64,000 nt of DNA from Cohnella luojiensis (GCF_004564235.1 NZ_SOMN01000014.1:1-64000), one strand, 5' to 3'. Shown: positions 42,197 to 53,061, counted from the first letter of the stretch. Notes: generated by a model not told the origin, from the sequence alone. Translations and numbers: made by a program.

Positions 42197-44506
42197 TCAC
42201 TCACCTCCTATCACGGCGAAATCCATTTGCGGTATCATCTTGCCTTCCTGCTGAATGCTTTCCGTCCTATAATTGACGATGATTTTGACACCGTTCGAAT
42301 ATACGGTTTCCACGACACCCCAGTCGAGTAAGTTTCTTTGTTCGATCGTGGCGTCCTGGACCTGCTTCAGCGCAGTATTCATCCTGTCGTACGTGACCTT
42401 GATATCGCTTCTCCAATCCGGGAAATACGAGGTGAACAAATGGCTCGACAACGTGTTTTTCAATTTCCAGGAAGAGTCGTGCGTCACGTAATAGGAAGGA
42501 TAAGCGCCGTATTCCACCATTCTCAGCAAGTATTCCCGCGGGCTCGCGTTGTAGTTGAAATGCGGCGCGAAATATTCCCGGTAGCCGTGCAATACGATCT
42601 GAAGGAAAGGCACGGTGTCGGTAGAAAACATGTATTGCGACGAATATACCGGGAGATCAAACATTTGGTCCGAATATTTCCATAGGTATTCGAACGGCTG
42701 GTAGAAACCAACCTTAGCCACTTTGCTCTTCAAGGTCTGGCTCAGCTTCTCGTATTCGCCGGCGGACTTTCCTCTCGACATTTTGTTTTTCGGACGCCAA
42801 TCCGAAAACAGGAGCCAGCCTGCTTTGTCCACCGCGACCGCCTCGATGCCCATTTCCTCAAACCGTTCAGCGTCGTCAGCTGCAATCCCGGCCGCAACCT
42901 TCGGATTCATGAAGTAAACGTCCATGTCCCCGCTGCTCTCGGTGTCGAACCAAACGCGGTAAAAATTCCGAAGGACCTGATTGCCAATGGTACGAATCCC
43001 GTCCGTCTTGGAGCTGAAGTTGCCGTTGCTGCCGTGGGCGTTTACGTAATCGTTGTGCAGGAACAGCGGAACGCCTTTGTCATTTAGGTTTTTCTGAAGC
43101 TCCTTTAGTCCTTTCGCTCCTCCGAGCAGATCCGGAACCGGGAACTTGTCCGGGTTATTGCCGTTGACGCCTCCGCTTCCCCAGCCCCTGAATACGGTTG
43201 TAATGTTCGGAATGCCGTCTTTCAGCAACGTATCGATGATGCCTTCCGCTTCCTTGAAGGAGGTCATCTTAACCAGATCGGTCCCGAGGAGGCCGGGCTC
43301 TTTGTCTGCGCCGAGCACTTCGACTCTCAGCGGGATGTTCACTTGCCCTTCGATTTTTTTCGAGAGAACGCCCTGGCCTTCCAGATAGTTTCGGTATGTC
43401 TTAGCCATGCCGACATAATCGGCGTCCAGCGCGTTCATGAATACGTAGCGCACTTGAAGGTCTTCTTTATTTCGGTCTTTCTGAAAGGTATTGAAGCCTC
43501 CCATGTTTTTGCTCGTCGGCTGGAAGTACGCATTGCGCAGCATGAATTTGGGCGACGCCCAGTAATATTCCGTGTTAAGCCCGCTGGGATAGGCCGTGAT
43601 GCGGGAATTGTATTTCCCGTCCTCGATAATGCCGAGGAAGCCGTTCTGCTTCACCCCATGCACCATGCCGAACACTGGAATACTGATCCGCTCTTCCTCG
43701 CGGGTGAACGAGTCCTCAGGCGATTCCACCGCTTCGTCCATACCGTAAACCCGACCGTCAAAGGCTTGGTCGTACTGGGAATGCATGTTCTGGAAGCGGA
43801 TTAAGGCGCCCGTGCCATCCGGTATGAAGATATAACCGGGAATCTCGTTTTTCCTTACTGCCCCTAGGAAGGGAAACGGCTGGATGAAAGCCAGCTTTCC
43901 CGTGCCCTTCTCTACGATGGATTCATCGGGAAAACGGACGACGAGCGAATCATCTTCGATTCTGACTTCCATGGTGAATGTAACGCCGATGGTTTCCAAA
44001 TTGTAGGTGACCGCAATCCCGCCTTGTATCTGCTTGATCTCCGCCGTCTTTCCGCCGAGAGACTTGTAGCTGCCCCTTCTCAACATTGCGCTCTCGTCAA
44101 AGAATTCAACAAGGAACGGTGACCGGAGTGCGGAACCCCAATCCGTATTCAACTGGTCTTTCTCCAGCGTCTTCTCATCCGGAGAGGAACTCCACACATA
44201 GCCGCTCCGTTTGTTCTGGATCAGAATTCCTTGGATATCATTGGAGGCGTATAGCGCTAGTCCTGCGCTCTCCGCTTTCCGCTCATAGCCAGGCGGAATG
44301 GGCTTTGCCGCAACTTGCGCGGCGGTCTTCTGTTCCGGAGAAGTATAACTGTTGATCTTATATTGAATAGATTGGTCTACCGCCCGGGAAGGATGAGCAA
44401 ATGGTTCAACCGTCTTTTTCTCATCCCCGAGCACCCATTGTCCGATCCCGAAAAATAGCAAGGAAACGAAGCAAAGGTAAACGATTGTTTTAGATGCCTT
44501 GGACAC
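42197..44506 (-). CDS. DUF5696 protein, putative extracellular glycosidase
   Basis: A 769-residue protein with an N-terminal membrane segment (TIVYLCFVSLLFFGIGQWVL), so exported or anchored. The body is the DUF5696 family, known to me from sugar clusters of Paenibacillus. Blocks such as GYIFIPDGTGALIRFQNMHS, GVPLFLHNDYVNAHGSNGNF and GIEAVAVDKAGWLLFSDW, then PVYSSQYMFSTDTVPFLQIV, suggest a TIM-barrel glycosidase with acidic residues, but no family mechanism is established. Start GTG, with GGAGGTG 7 bases upstream. Overlaps the YIP1 gene by 17 bp. Confidence 0.7.
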   Translation of the reverse strand: MSKASKTIVYLCFVSLLFFGIGQWVLGDEKKTVEPFAHPSRAVDQSIQYKINSYTSPEQKTAAQVAAKPIPPGYERKAESAGLALYASNDIQGILIQNKRSGYVWSSSPDEKTLEKDQLNTDWGSALRSPFLVEFFDESAMLRRGSYKSLGGKTAEIKQIQGGIAVTYNLETIGVTFTMEVRIEDDSLVVRFPDESIVEKGTGKLAFIQPFPFLGAVRKNEIPGYIFIPDGTGALIRFQNMHSQYDQAFDGRVYGMDEAVESPEDSFTREEERISIPVFGMVHGVKQNGFLGIIEDGKYNSRITAYPSGLNTEYYWASPKFMLRNAYFQPTSKNMGGFNTFQKDRNKEDLQVRYVFMNALDADYVGMAKTYRNYLEGQGVLSKKIEGQVNIPLRVEVLGADKEPGLLGTDLVKMTSFKEAEGIIDTLLKDGIPNITTVFRGWGSGGVNGNNPDKFPVPDLLGGAKGLKELQKNLNDKGVPLFLHNDYVNAHGSNGNFSSKTDGIRTIGNQVLRNFYRVWFDTESSGDMDVYFMNPKVAAGIAADDAERFEEMGIEAVAVDKAGWLLFSDWRPKNKMSRGKSAGEYEKLSQTLKSKVAKVGFYQPFEYLWKYSDQMFDLPVYSSQYMFSTDTVPFLQIVLHGYREYFAPHFNYNASPREYLLRMVEYGAYPSYYVTHDSSWKLKNTLSSHLFTSYFPDWRSDIKVTYDRMNTALKQVQDATIEQRNLLDWGVVETVYSNGVKIIVNYRTESIQQEGKMIPQMDFAVIGGE

Positions 44507-46556
44507 GATACTTCACCTCCAGGTACATGGAATGCACGAAGTCCATCACCTGGCTCGAAAGACCGAACAGGATGAAGGCCAACATGACCATGATCAGCAT
44601 TCCGATGATCGTGAGGATAATGTTCTTGATGCTCTGTCCGATTTCATACCCATGGATTTCCTTCACCATCATAAACATGAGGAATGCGCAATACGCGACG
44701 ATGAGTCCCGATAGGAAGCTATAAATAACGGCTTCGAGCTGCGTCAATCCCTGCGACATAACGGCGACCGGACCGGCAAAGAGGATATAAGGACTAAGCG
44801 CGTAGACCGACCCTTTGTAGATATCCTTGAATTTGCCTTCGCCGTCATTGATGGTGCTCACGAGATAGTTAGCGATGATCCAGGCAAAGAAAGGAACGTA
44901 AACCCTCAAAAATTCGTTGAAAATATTGAACTTCTGAACGTCCCAATCGGCAAAAAGGAAATTCGTCTGATAGATTTCGAACAATCTGACAAGGAACAGC
45001 AGAACTAACAGAATTGTGGCAGAGAAAACGGATACCTTTTTCTCTGCTTCCAACTCGTAAAAACCGTCAACCGGATGCCTCATAATCCGGAACGAATGCA
45101 GGAGCTGCATCACGAGTTTAAGGTTTCGGAACGATTTCCAGCCATCCACCACCGGCTTACCGATGTTGAATTTCCGGTACAGTTTTCTCAGAATGGCGAT
45201 AACAGCAATGCCCAGGACGAAACCGATCAGGAACTTGGAGACATGCTCCATCAGCCATACCCGCCTGATTTCCCAGTAGGCGTTCGAATATTCCGTTTTG
45301 TTTCTTGCAACCCTGAACTCCTCGAGTCCCTTGTTGAAATCCCCCTGTTTCATCGCGGCCATTCCGAGCCCGTTATGCGCAAGGTCGAACATGCTGTTGA
45401 GTCGCAGTACATTCAGCCATGGCGCTTCGCTCTTGACGTATTTGCCGTCGGAATAATAGAAAATGGCTTCCTGGACGATCCGGGTGAATTCCGTAGGTTT
45501 AAGCACGGTGACGTTGTTTCTTTGTTTGTCTGCGATGAACAGCCGCCCGTCCGAGCTAACCGCAATGCCGCTGGGTGACTTGAACAATCCGAGCCGTTGG
45601 CTCCCTACGTCGTTTCCTCCGAAAATAAAGAGAATGTTGCCTTCCAGGTCGTATACCGTGATGCGGCCCCGGAAGGAATCGATGGTGTAGATGTTTCCGT
45701 AGTCGTCGATCGTGATGTCTTCCAAAGCAGAGGTCGTCCAGACATCCTTGAGCAGGTTTTTGCCTGCCACGTTCAATTTCTTAATGCCATTCGTACGTGT
45801 GGCGATGGTGCTGGTAAACACGAGCCCCTCCCTGTCGATGGCGACGTTCGTCGCGGACGGCGGAAGCTGTTTGTTCAATTTGTCCATCTGGGTTTTCGTA
45901 TAGAAAATACGCTGCAAGTAGCGAATAAAGCTAAATCCTGCTTTATTTCCTCCGTAATAACCGAGAAACTCGCCTTCCTGGCTGATTTGGATCAACCCTT
46001 GGATCGTACCCTCGCCGACGACATACAGGTTCTTTCTCTTATCCGCGATTACCTTTCTCGGCTTGAACGGGTTGTTCTTTCCGTAAAGTGTAGAGTCCGG
46101 CTTGCCGAATTCCTTAAGAACCTTGCCGTCCTTGCCGAACAGATAAATTTTCTCTTTGCGATAATCCGCGACATATACGATACCTTCCTCGTCTACGAAC
46201 ACGCCGGTTGGCCGGGACAGCACGTCCTTCCCGATCGTCCGCAAATAGTTGCCTTGCTGGTCGAATACGACGATTCTTGCATTTCCGGTATCCGCTACGT
46301 AAATCTCGTCATTAGTGTCAATGAATAGATCTTCCGGTCGGGACAAGGGAACGTTCTCGTCTTCGCCGGCTTTGTTTTTCTCGATAATATTGAATCCGTC
46401 CACGATTCCGGCAGGCAAATAGGCGTCCTGCGTCCAGATCGGTTCCCCGCTGTCATCGATGGTGAACGTGAAATACGGCGCATTGGCTAAAGTCGCTGCA
46501 GGGTGCAGCAGCATGCAGGCGACGACGACGAACAGAATGGATTTGATTTTCACCAT
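44490..46556 (-). CDS. membrane protein with NHL-repeat sensor and YIP1 domain
   Basis: The 688 residues contain a signal peptide (SILFVVVACMLLHPAATLAN), five or six NHL repeats forming a beta-propeller (SRPEDLFIDTNDEIYVADTG, DNARIVVFDQQGNYLRTIG-like units, to about residue 370), a short helical segment (LNSMFDLAHNGLGMAAMKQG), a membrane helix near 435, and a C-terminal YIP1-type domain with five helices. Propeller outside, channel-like domain in the membrane: a surface sensor or assembly factor for the transporter is possible but unproven. Coupled to DUF5696 by overlap. AGGGAGG precedes the ATG. Confidence 0.78.
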   Translation of the reverse strand: MVKIKSILFVVVACMLLHPAATLANAPYFTFTIDDSGEPIWTQDAYLPAGIVDGFNIIEKNKAGEDENVPLSRPEDLFIDTNDEIYVADTGNARIVVFDQQGNYLRTIGKDVLSRPTGVFVDEEGIVYVADYRKEKIYLFGKDGKVLKEFGKPDSTLYGKNNPFKPRKVIADKRKNLYVVGEGTIQGLIQISQEGEFLGYYGGNKAGFSFIRYLQRIFYTKTQMDKLNKQLPPSATNVAIDREGLVFTSTIATRTNGIKKLNVAGKNLLKDVWTTSALEDITIDDYGNIYTIDSFRGRITVYDLEGNILFIFGGNDVGSQRLGLFKSPSGIAVSSDGRLFIADKQRNNVTVLKPTEFTRIVQEAIFYYSDGKYVKSEAPWLNVLRLNSMFDLAHNGLGMAAMKQGDFNKGLEEFRVARNKTEYSNAYWEIRRVWLMEHVSKFLIGFVLGIAVIAILRKLYRKFNIGKPVVDGWKSFRNLKLVMQLLHSFRIMRHPVDGFYELEAEKKVSVFSATILLVLLFLVRLFEIYQTNFLFADWDVQKFNIFNEFLRVYVPFFAWIIANYLVSTINDGEGKFKDIYKGSVYALSPYILFAGPVAVMSQGLTQLEAVIYSFLSGLIVAYCAFLMFMMVKEIHGYEIGQSIKNIILTIIGMLIMVMLAFILFGLSSQVMDFVHSMYLEVKYRVQGI

Positions 46557-46570
46557 GATTCCTCCCTCGG

Positions 46571-47449
46571 CTATTTAAGCCCTGAATGTGCCATGGTATC
46601 TATCACTCTGCTCTGTAGGAAAATGAAAATGATAAGATTGGGCACAAACATGATGAGGGCGGCAGCGGCAGCGATGCCTTGACCGGCCACTCTGTTTTCA
46701 AGACCTGTTCCCGTAAGGGTCGTCATATAAAATGCAAAGGTACGGAGCGTTTCCTTGTTCATGTAAATCTCGGACGTTTCCGTGTTGTTCCAGGCCAATT
46801 GGAAAGCCAGAATGGCAACGGTAGCCATGGCCGGCCGGATGATGGGAATGACAATCTTCCAGAAAACGCCGAAGTTGCCTGCTCCGTCGATCTTCGCCGC
46901 TTCAATCAAATCGTTCGGCGTCTGGTCGACGAACTGCTTGATCAGAAACAGCCCGACCGGCAACGCTAAGAGCGGTATGATATGGCCAAGCATGTTGTCC
47001 GTCAACCCTAGCTGGTTCACGATCAGGTAACGCGGAATGGCAACGGATGCCGGAACAAACATAAGCGCGATTATGTTCGCTTCGAAGATTGCCCTTTTGC
47101 TTTTGAATTGCATCTTGGAAAGCGCAAAGCCCGCCATGGCGCTGATCAAGATGCTGAGCACGACTACGCTTGCTGTCATCACGATGCTATTGAAAAGAAA
47201 ACGAGTCATCGGAATGACGGTCACGCTGGTGACGTTGATCAGGTCGTAAAAGTTTTTGAAGCTCGGATTTTCCACCAAAAACCGCGGAGGGTATAGAAAC
47301 AGCTCATTCAGCGGTTTCAAGGCCTGCGAGAACATGAAAATAATCGGAAGGATCATGAACACGGCAAGCAAAATCAAAAACAGATAATATTTGATCTGGG
47401 TTCTGTGAAATCTTGTCGGGTTGATTTTGCTGCCTTGAAAGGCACTCAT
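46571..47449 (-). CDS. carbohydrate ABC transporter permease (MalG type), pair 2
   Basis: A 292-residue CUT1 permease with six helices; EAA loop LIEAAKIDGAGNFGVFWKIV. AAAGGAG lies ahead of the ATG. It follows its MalF-type partner by 37 bp and precedes the YIP1 gene by 14 bp. This second pair differs in sequence from pair 1, so two separate importers or one complex with alternative subunits are possible. Confidence 0.89.
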   Translation of the reverse strand: MSAFQGSKINPTRFHRTQIKYYLFLILLAVFMILPIIFMFSQALKPLNELFLYPPRFLVENPSFKNFYDLINVTSVTVIPMTRFLFNSIVMTASVVVLSILISAMAGFALSKMQFKSKRAIFEANIIALMFVPASVAIPRYLIVNQLGLTDNMLGHIIPLLALPVGLFLIKQFVDQTPNDLIEAAKIDGAGNFGVFWKIVIPIIRPAMATVAILAFQLAWNNTETSEIYMNKETLRTFAFYMTTLTGTGLENRVAGQGIAAAAALIMFVPNLIIFIFLQSRVIDTMAHSGLK

Positions 47450-47486
47450 ATCTCCATTCTCCTTTCAACCGGAAACTATCGTAACT

Positions 47487-48392
47487 TTATTCTTTCTCCG
47501 CGAACAACCGCCAGCACACCTTGGACAAGATATACACGATAAGGAGAAGCACCACGGAAACTGCGGAAGCGTAGCCCATATCGTAGCGGATAAAGCCGTA
47601 GTCTTGAATATGGTTGATAATGACCTGCCCGGCGTACTGCGGCGTCGGGTTCGCGCCCGATAGTTGGACTCCGATATCGCCAGCCTGAAAAGTTCCCACG
47701 ACAGCCATGACCGCTCCGAACAGCATCTGCGGTTTCATGGAAGGAATGGTGATGTACCAAACCTCTTGAAGCCTGTTTTTGATTCCGTCGATGTATCCGG
47801 CTTCGTAAAGCTCTGGATTAATGTTCAGAATCCCTGCGAGCATGGCCAGGAATCCAACGCCCATGCTGTTCCAAAGCGTCACGATCATCATAATGTACAT
47901 GAGGTAATGGGGCGATTGCGTCCACTGGATCGGCTTCTCGATGAAACCCGATTCTATCAAGAAATTATTCAGGTAGCCGGCTCCGTCCCCGCTGAAGATG
48001 ACGAGCCATACTACCGCCATGGCCACCGCCGCCGTCATGGACGGGGAGTAGATCGCGAGGGTGAGGACTGAGCGTGAACGTCTCGAGATTTGCGATAAGA
48101 GCCATGCCAGCCAGAAAGAGAGAATGTAGCCCCCTGGCCCAACCATTAAGGAAAACTTGAACGTATTCGGTAGCACGTACATCATGAACACGTTATCCTG
48201 GGTCAGAAGGTTTACGTAGTTCTTCAATCCGATAAATACCGGAACCTGAACGGTATTGAAATACGTGAAAGAAAGGTAAATAGCCACGAGTACCGGTACG
48301 ACGATAAATACAGAGAACAAAGCAACGAACGGCCCGACGAACACCATGGCCTCGAGTTCTTGCCTCCAGCTTTTTCTAGTTGCTGCCTTCAC
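47487..48392 (-). CDS. carbohydrate ABC transporter permease (MalF type), pair 2
   Basis: A 301-residue CUT1 permease: [20 protein letters not shown] opens the first helix and [20 protein letters not shown] is a variant EAA loop, with two extra residues relative to the usual spacing. Start is GTG, overlapping the upstream stop by 4 bp (GTGA), so it is translated with the large binding protein. Together with the MalG-type partner at 46571-47449 it makes a channel; no ATPase is encoded. Confidence 0.88.
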   Translation of the reverse strand: MKAATRKSWRQELEAMVFVGPFVALFSVFIVVPVLVAIYLSFTYFNTVQVPVFIGLKNYVNLLTQDNVFMMYVLPNTFKFSLMVGPGGYILSFWLAWLLSQISRRSRSVLTLAIYSPSMTAAVAMAVVWLVIFSGDGAGYLNNFLIESGFIEKPIQWTQSPHYLMYIMMIVTLWNSMGVGFLAMLAGILNINPELYEAGYIDGIKNRLQEVWYITIPSMKPQMLFGAVMAVVGTFQAGDIGVQLSGANPTPQYAGQVIINHIQDYGFIRYDMGYASAVSVVLLLIVYILSKVCWRLFAEKE

Positions 48393-51300
48393 GGCGTATC
48401 CCCCCGCGCCTCTTTGACATCCTCTATAGTCGGTACTTTAAGTTTTTTGACTACTTTGCCGTCTTTGATATACCCGAACTCTTCCATCTTTTTCGTGATT
48501 TCCCGATTGGCCAGAGTGACGGCATCCTCAATGGTTTTTCTTGGGTTTTTCCCGTCAATGACGACCTTGTTCCAGGAGTTGCTCAATTCCCTGTCGAGCA
48601 TATAATCGCCGGGAATGTGCGCCACGTCCTTCAGCCATTTCCATTGTTCGTTTATGACCTTAAGATCTTCTTCCGGCCAAGGCAGTTGGCCGAAGGCTTC
48701 CAGGTTCGCGCTGTTCCAGCGGTAGGTAGGACCATTAATGGTTTCGATCAGGTTGCCGAACTCGGTCTGGACTTCGGCGGATGTCCACCACTTCACGAAT
48801 TCCCATCCCTGCTGCTGCTTATCGCTGTTTTTGAACACGATAGCTCCCGTCCCTGTCCCCGGAGCCCAACGGACAATTTCGCCTTTGTCGTTCTTAACGC
48901 CCGGATAAGGAGCGATCTTCCATGAACCGGCCAGCTCGGGCGCGGCAGTCGTCAGCTCCACGTAGGTATTGTAGTTCGAAATACCGATCGGAAGGTTCCC
49001 ATCCCGGAAATGGTTATAGAAATTCGCTACCTGAAGCGGCATGTTATAGATCGTAAACATATTCGTCATCAGCTTGAAGCCTTGGAGCGCCTCTTCGCTG
49101 TCCACGGCCGTCCGCATTCCGCCTTCCTCAAACAATTCCCCTCCTTGCTGATAGATGAAGGGAGCGGTAAGGCTAAAGTTTTTTAGCGCCGCCGAATCGG
49201 CGATCGGAGCGTAGAAGTTCATTCCGTAACGCTGCAGATCGGGCAGAATCCCGAGCACTTCGTTCCACGTATCTGGAACCTTGATTTTCAAAGCGTCAAG
49301 GATATCTTTTCGGTAATACATCACCCAGAAGTTTTGCGTCTCCGGCATGGCGTAAGTGCCGTTATCGAAGATAAAGGGAAGCATGGCGCCAGGAGCGAAC
49401 CTTCTCAAGACCTCCTGATAATCCGGGAACTGGCTAACGTCGGACAACGCCCCCCGCAAGGCAAGCTCATAGGGAAGTTTCTCGGTTACTCCGAGCGCCA
49501 CGTCAGGCGAATCCCCGGATGCGTTCGCCAGAATCAGCTTCTGCTCATTCGGCATCAGAGAGAGCGAGACTTTAATGCCGGTCTTCGCAGTGAACTCTTG
49601 GTTGGCGATCTGCTGCATTAGCATGACGTATTGTCTTGGACGATTTACCCAGATTTGCAGCGAATCTTCTTCGGCAGGATTGATTTGCGAATAGTCCGTC
49701 GTAAACGATGCGAAGAAGGATTTGTTCATGGACATGACCTTCTTCCACCATCCGGCTTTGGCCTTAGGCAGCTTCTCGTTGGCATATACGTAAAATTTAT
49801 CTATCTGCAGCTGCTGCTGCGGCAGAAGGAGCAACAGATCGCCCAGCTTCTGGTTGACCGATCCCGAGCCTTCCGAGATCCTTTCGAACCGGACGGGGAT
49901 CGTGGACGGATCGCGGGCCAATCTTTCCAGTTGTTTCGCGCCAATGAGGAGGTTTCTGGCTTCATCCGGACTGGATTCGCTCAGTGTGCTCAGGTACTCA
50001 TACTCCTCGCGAAGCTGCCGTGCGATGCCGTTCAGCCTGTCCACAATATCCGGAATCTGCTCGATAATATCCCAATCCCGGTTAACGTCCTGCGTATTGC
50101 CTGTCGCCATCTTGATCTCCAGGTTGAGCACGCCCAATTCGTCCATCGCTCGTCTGACCGTTTGGATAACCCGCTGATAGGGAGACGGGTTGGCGATCAG
50201 GGTTAACTCATGTTCTCCTTGGGACAAATAAAATTTATACGGATTTCCCTCCGATATTCCGAGAACTTCGTTGCTCCAATCCGCCGAATAGGGGAACGGA
50301 TATCGGGAAAGTTCCCGGAAAGGAATCTTTCCGTCGATCATGACTTTCCGGAAAACCGGCATGTTCGTCTTAAAATACTGGGTATATTTAAAGGCAATAT
50401 GGTAATATCCGCTTTGCTCAGCTTTGATTTTCCAAGTGACGCTTTGTCCGCCCTGTTTCCAGCTGTCAGCCCCGATCGTGTTCAAGGCAATCAGGGATTT
50501 GCTTTGCGGCGTTACGTTGACGTCGCCGCTGGCCACTGCCTGAATGTAGGAATCCGACTTCACATAAGGCATTTCCGCTTCATAAGCTAGAAGAATGTCC
50601 GGTTCCTTCCCGCCGGCTCCGTTCTTTGTCAAATATTGTTCGTAAGTATCCAATTGTTCAGGCGACTCCACCGTAATTCGCCCAACATGCATCGCTTCGC
50701 GAAGATAGGTCAAAGAAATAGTGTTACTGCCCTTCTTGAGCTGAACGAGCAGCGGCTCGTCGATAAGGTAGCTGGCGTCGGTCAGGTAAGCTGTCTGCCA
50801 AGCGGATCGTTCGACTTGTTTGGCATAAACGTCATTGCCCAACTGGTCTTTCTCGAAATGGTCGGATTCGTTTTGCCAAAGCCTTGGCAGAACGAACCTA
50901 CGCGCTTCGAAATACGGAAAATTACCGTTGATCTTGATTCCCCGTTCCGGAGGCGCAATTTTTCCCGGGAGCGCAAAATAGTCTATTTGAATCCGGTACA
51001 GCCCTTCTTGAGGGACGTTTACCGAGAAATTAATTTCAGGTGTCTGGTCATTCCAGGTGAACACGTCTTCGTCATAACCCTTCGATTTGGAAGCGGGTGT
51101 CAACGCAGCTTTGGCAGTGCCGGGATGGAATAGATTCGGATGGATGACCGCCTTGAACCGATCGGTTTGGTAATTATTCTTTTCCCATTCGGCCAATACT
51201 TTGGCGTAGTCGTCCTCGACAACCTGTTGACCGAGCGCGCTTTGCTTGTTATCGGTTTGCTCCGTTTTGCCATCCTTCTCGCTATCGTCCTTGGAACCGC

Positions 51301-51436
51301 CTCCGCCGAACAAATCGTCCAGCAGGTTTTTGGTGTTGTCTTTCGGTTTGTCATCGACCGCGTGCGAAGCGTTTGGAGTCAGGAGTGAGAATACTAAAAA
51401 AAGGACAAGCATGATAACGGGAGCTTTGTATTTCAA
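48389..51436 (-). CDS. very large solute-binding protein with N-terminal carbohydrate-binding-like domains
   Basis: TTG at 51436 is preferred (GAGGAG 8 bases upstream); a GTG at 51445 falls inside that site. The 1015-residue protein has a signal peptide without a lipobox Cys ([20 protein letters not shown]), an acidic linker, two beta-rich modules that look like jelly-roll sugar-binding domains (about 85-265 and 270-430), a helical section, and a family 1 solute-binding domain from about residue 590 ([40 protein letters not shown]). Normal binding proteins have 400-450 residues. It may capture polysaccharide ends on the cell surface for the coupled permeases. How it stays attached is unclear. 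Confidence 0.82.
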   Translation of the reverse strand: MKYKAPVIMLVLFLVFSLLTPNASHAVDDKPKDNTKNLLDDLFGGGGSKDDSEKDGKTEQTDNKQSALGQQVVEDDYAKVLAEWEKNNYQTDRFKAVIHPNLFHPGTAKAALTPASKSKGYDEDVFTWNDQTPEINFSVNVPQEGLYRIQIDYFALPGKIAPPERGIKINGNFPYFEARRFVLPRLWQNESDHFEKDQLGNDVYAKQVERSAWQTAYLTDASYLIDEPLLVQLKKGSNTISLTYLREAMHVGRITVESPEQLDTYEQYLTKNGAGGKEPDILLAYEAEMPYVKSDSYIQAVASGDVNVTPQSKSLIALNTIGADSWKQGGQSVTWKIKAEQSGYYHIAFKYTQYFKTNMPVFRKVMIDGKIPFRELSRYPFPYSADWSNEVLGISEGNPYKFYLSQGEHELTLIANPSPYQRVIQTVRRAMDELGVLNLEIKMATGNTQDVNRDWDIIEQIPDIVDRLNGIARQLREEYEYLSTLSESSPDEARNLLIGAKQLERLARDPSTIPVRFERISEGSGSVNQKLGDLLLLLPQQQLQIDKFYVYANEKLPKAKAGWWKKVMSMNKSFFASFTTDYSQINPAEEDSLQIWVNRPRQYVMLMQQIANQEFTAKTGIKVSLSLMPNEQKLILANASGDSPDVALGVTEKLPYELALRGALSDVSQFPDYQEVLRRFAPGAMLPFIFDNGTYAMPETQNFWVMYYRKDILDALKIKVPDTWNEVLGILPDLQRYGMNFYAPIADSAALKNFSLTAPFIYQQGGELFEEGGMRTAVDSEEALQGFKLMTNMFTIYNMPLQVANFYNHFRDGNLPIGISNYNTYVELTTAAPELAGSWKIAPYPGVKNDKGEIVRWAPGTGTGAIVFKNSDKQQQGWEFVKWWTSAEVQTEFGNLIETINGPTYRWNSANLEAFGQLPWPEEDLKVINEQWKWLKDVAHIPGDYMLDRELSNSWNKVVIDGKNPRKTIEDAVTLANREITKKMEEFGYIKDGKVVKKLKVPTIEDVKEARGDTP

Positions 51437-51495
51437 GGTTTTCACTCCTCTTACAGGGATAGATTCATGAGTCGTCGGCAGCGAGTAAAAGAAGT

Positions 51496-51524
51496 GTTCT
51501 CTCCCTCTGGAAGAGGGAGAGAAC
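51496..51524 (-). other. intercistronic 13-bp perfect hairpin between the two binding-protein genes
   Basis: GTTCTCTCCCTCT-GGA-AGAGGGAGAGAAC lies 7 bp after the stop of the lipoprotein binding protein. There is only a weak T-rich tail (TTCTTTTAC), so it may be a leaky terminator or an RNA-stabilising end that raises binding protein over permease levels. Confidence 0.75.
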
Positions 51525-51531
51525 AGGGCAA

Positions 51532-52929
51532 TTATTGGGCAGCGTTCATCAGTTGTTCGTTGGCTTCTTTATAAGTGGTGTTCATGCGTTTTTCCAGGTC
51601 TGCCGCCACGTCTTCCAATTTCGCTTTCTTCTCCTTGATGTCCTTGAAAGTCGGGCCGTAGACCGTATCCAGACCGACTTGGTAGCCGGGCAGGTATTTA
51701 ATCAGGTCGACAAAACCATCAGGAATCATTTTGACGAGATCTTTCATTCCCGGCGGCATATCCTTGCGATTAAGGTAGAGATCCCACACTTCCTGGTCGT
51801 TGATGAGCGGGACGCTTCCAAGCGGCCACTCCGGCTTCAATCTTTCCATCCAGCCTTCTTTGGAGTAAGTAACCCATTTGATAAACTCAAATGCCGCTTC
51901 CTTGTTCTTGGAGCTCTTCGACATGCCGAGATAATCGGTGATCAGCGGTACTTTTTGTCCTACGGCCGATGGGATCGGACGAATGTCCCATTTGAACTTA
52001 GCGTTCTTGGAATTGCCGCCGATACTCCAAGTGCCGTCATACTGCATAGCGACTTTACCGAGCATCCAAGGCCATTGGTCTTTGCCAAACCATTGCTCGA
52101 TTTCTTCCGGCTTGTAGATGTCGTAAGTAACTTTGTCTGAATACATTAGTCCGTCAACATAATCAACTGCTTCTTTGAATGCCGGGCTGGTAAAGTTGAA
52201 TTTCTCCCCGTCCCACGTGTTCCATTGCAGATTCGGGTCGAATTGGGCTGGCAGAGTCTCGCGGAGTCCGCCGATTCCGGACATCCCGAACTGGTGCTCG
52301 TTGAACTTCGTCAGCTTGATGGCCGCGTCGCGCATATCGTCGACCGTCCAGGTCACCGGAGGCACGGGTACGTTCTCTTTCTCGAACAAGTCGAGATTCA
52401 GGTTGATTGCGAACATGAAAAGGGAATGCACGAGTGCGTATTGCTTGCCGTTATAGTTGGCTGTAGCGTCCAGGTTTTTGAACGTTTTGCCTTCCTGATA
52501 TTCTATATCTTTCTCAAGGAACGGAGTCAGGTCTTCGAGCCAACCGTTGGCTGCTGCGAACGGTACGCCGAAGGTCCACATAACGTCAGGGAGCTGACCT
52601 GCTGCAGCAACCGCGGACAGCTTCTCGTTCCACGGCCAATCAACGGAAGTATCCTTTTCGACCTTGATGTTCGGATGCGTCGCTTCGAATGCTTTGATCA
52701 CGCGTTCAACATCTTCTTGCCCCATCCAAGTGGCCCATTTGATCGTAACAGGCCCGCTGGATTCCGAAGGGCTTGCCGTTTCGGTTGCCGCAGGAGTCGT
52801 TTCGCTTGGCGATGCGCTGCTCGCCGATGGGCTTTCACTGGCCGCACCGTTGTTCTTCTTGCTGCAGCCTGCCAAAACAAGCGTGAGGCACATAATCAAA
52901 GTCAGTGACAATGCGAGAATTTTTTTCAT
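51532..52929 (-). CDS. carbohydrate ABC transporter solute-binding lipoprotein
   Basis: The 465-residue protein starts with a lipoprotein signal, ILALSLTLIMCLTLVLAGCS (lipobox LAGC, Cys22), then a Ser/Thr/Pro-rich linker and a family 1 solute-binding fold (IKWATWMGQEDVERVIKAFE, FGKDQWPWMLGKVAMQYDGT). It ends in a helical extension near FKDIKEKKAKLEDVAADLEK. AAGGAG lies 11 bases before the ATG. It is the first gene of the long transport unit; its promoter region has two GAAACGTTTC operators. Expected ligand: an oligosaccharide made by the surface glycosidases. Confidence 0.9.
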   Translation of the reverse strand: MKKILALSLTLIMCLTLVLAGCSKKNNGAASESPSASSASPSETTPAATETASPSESSGPVTIKWATWMGQEDVERVIKAFEATHPNIKVEKDTSVDWPWNEKLSAVAAAGQLPDVMWTFGVPFAAANGWLEDLTPFLEKDIEYQEGKTFKNLDATANYNGKQYALVHSLFMFAINLNLDLFEKENVPVPPVTWTVDDMRDAAIKLTKFNEHQFGMSGIGGLRETLPAQFDPNLQWNTWDGEKFNFTSPAFKEAVDYVDGLMYSDKVTYDIYKPEEIEQWFGKDQWPWMLGKVAMQYDGTWSIGGNSKNAKFKWDIRPIPSAVGQKVPLITDYLGMSKSSKNKEAAFEFIKWVTYSKEGWMERLKPEWPLGSVPLINDQEVWDLYLNRKDMPPGMKDLVKMIPDGFVDLIKYLPGYQVGLDTVYGPTFKDIKEKKAKLEDVAADLEKRMNTTYKEANEQLMNAAQ

Positions 52930-53061
52930 TTCCCCATCAAGCTCCTTCTATTTTTCGTTTTGACCTCATTCAAAACAGTTAACAGTTTTAGAGAACCCCG
53001 CCTTTGGTTTTACCTTGCCGTTCTCGCCTGGCTCACCACCTCCCAAATCTCGGGTCAAGAC

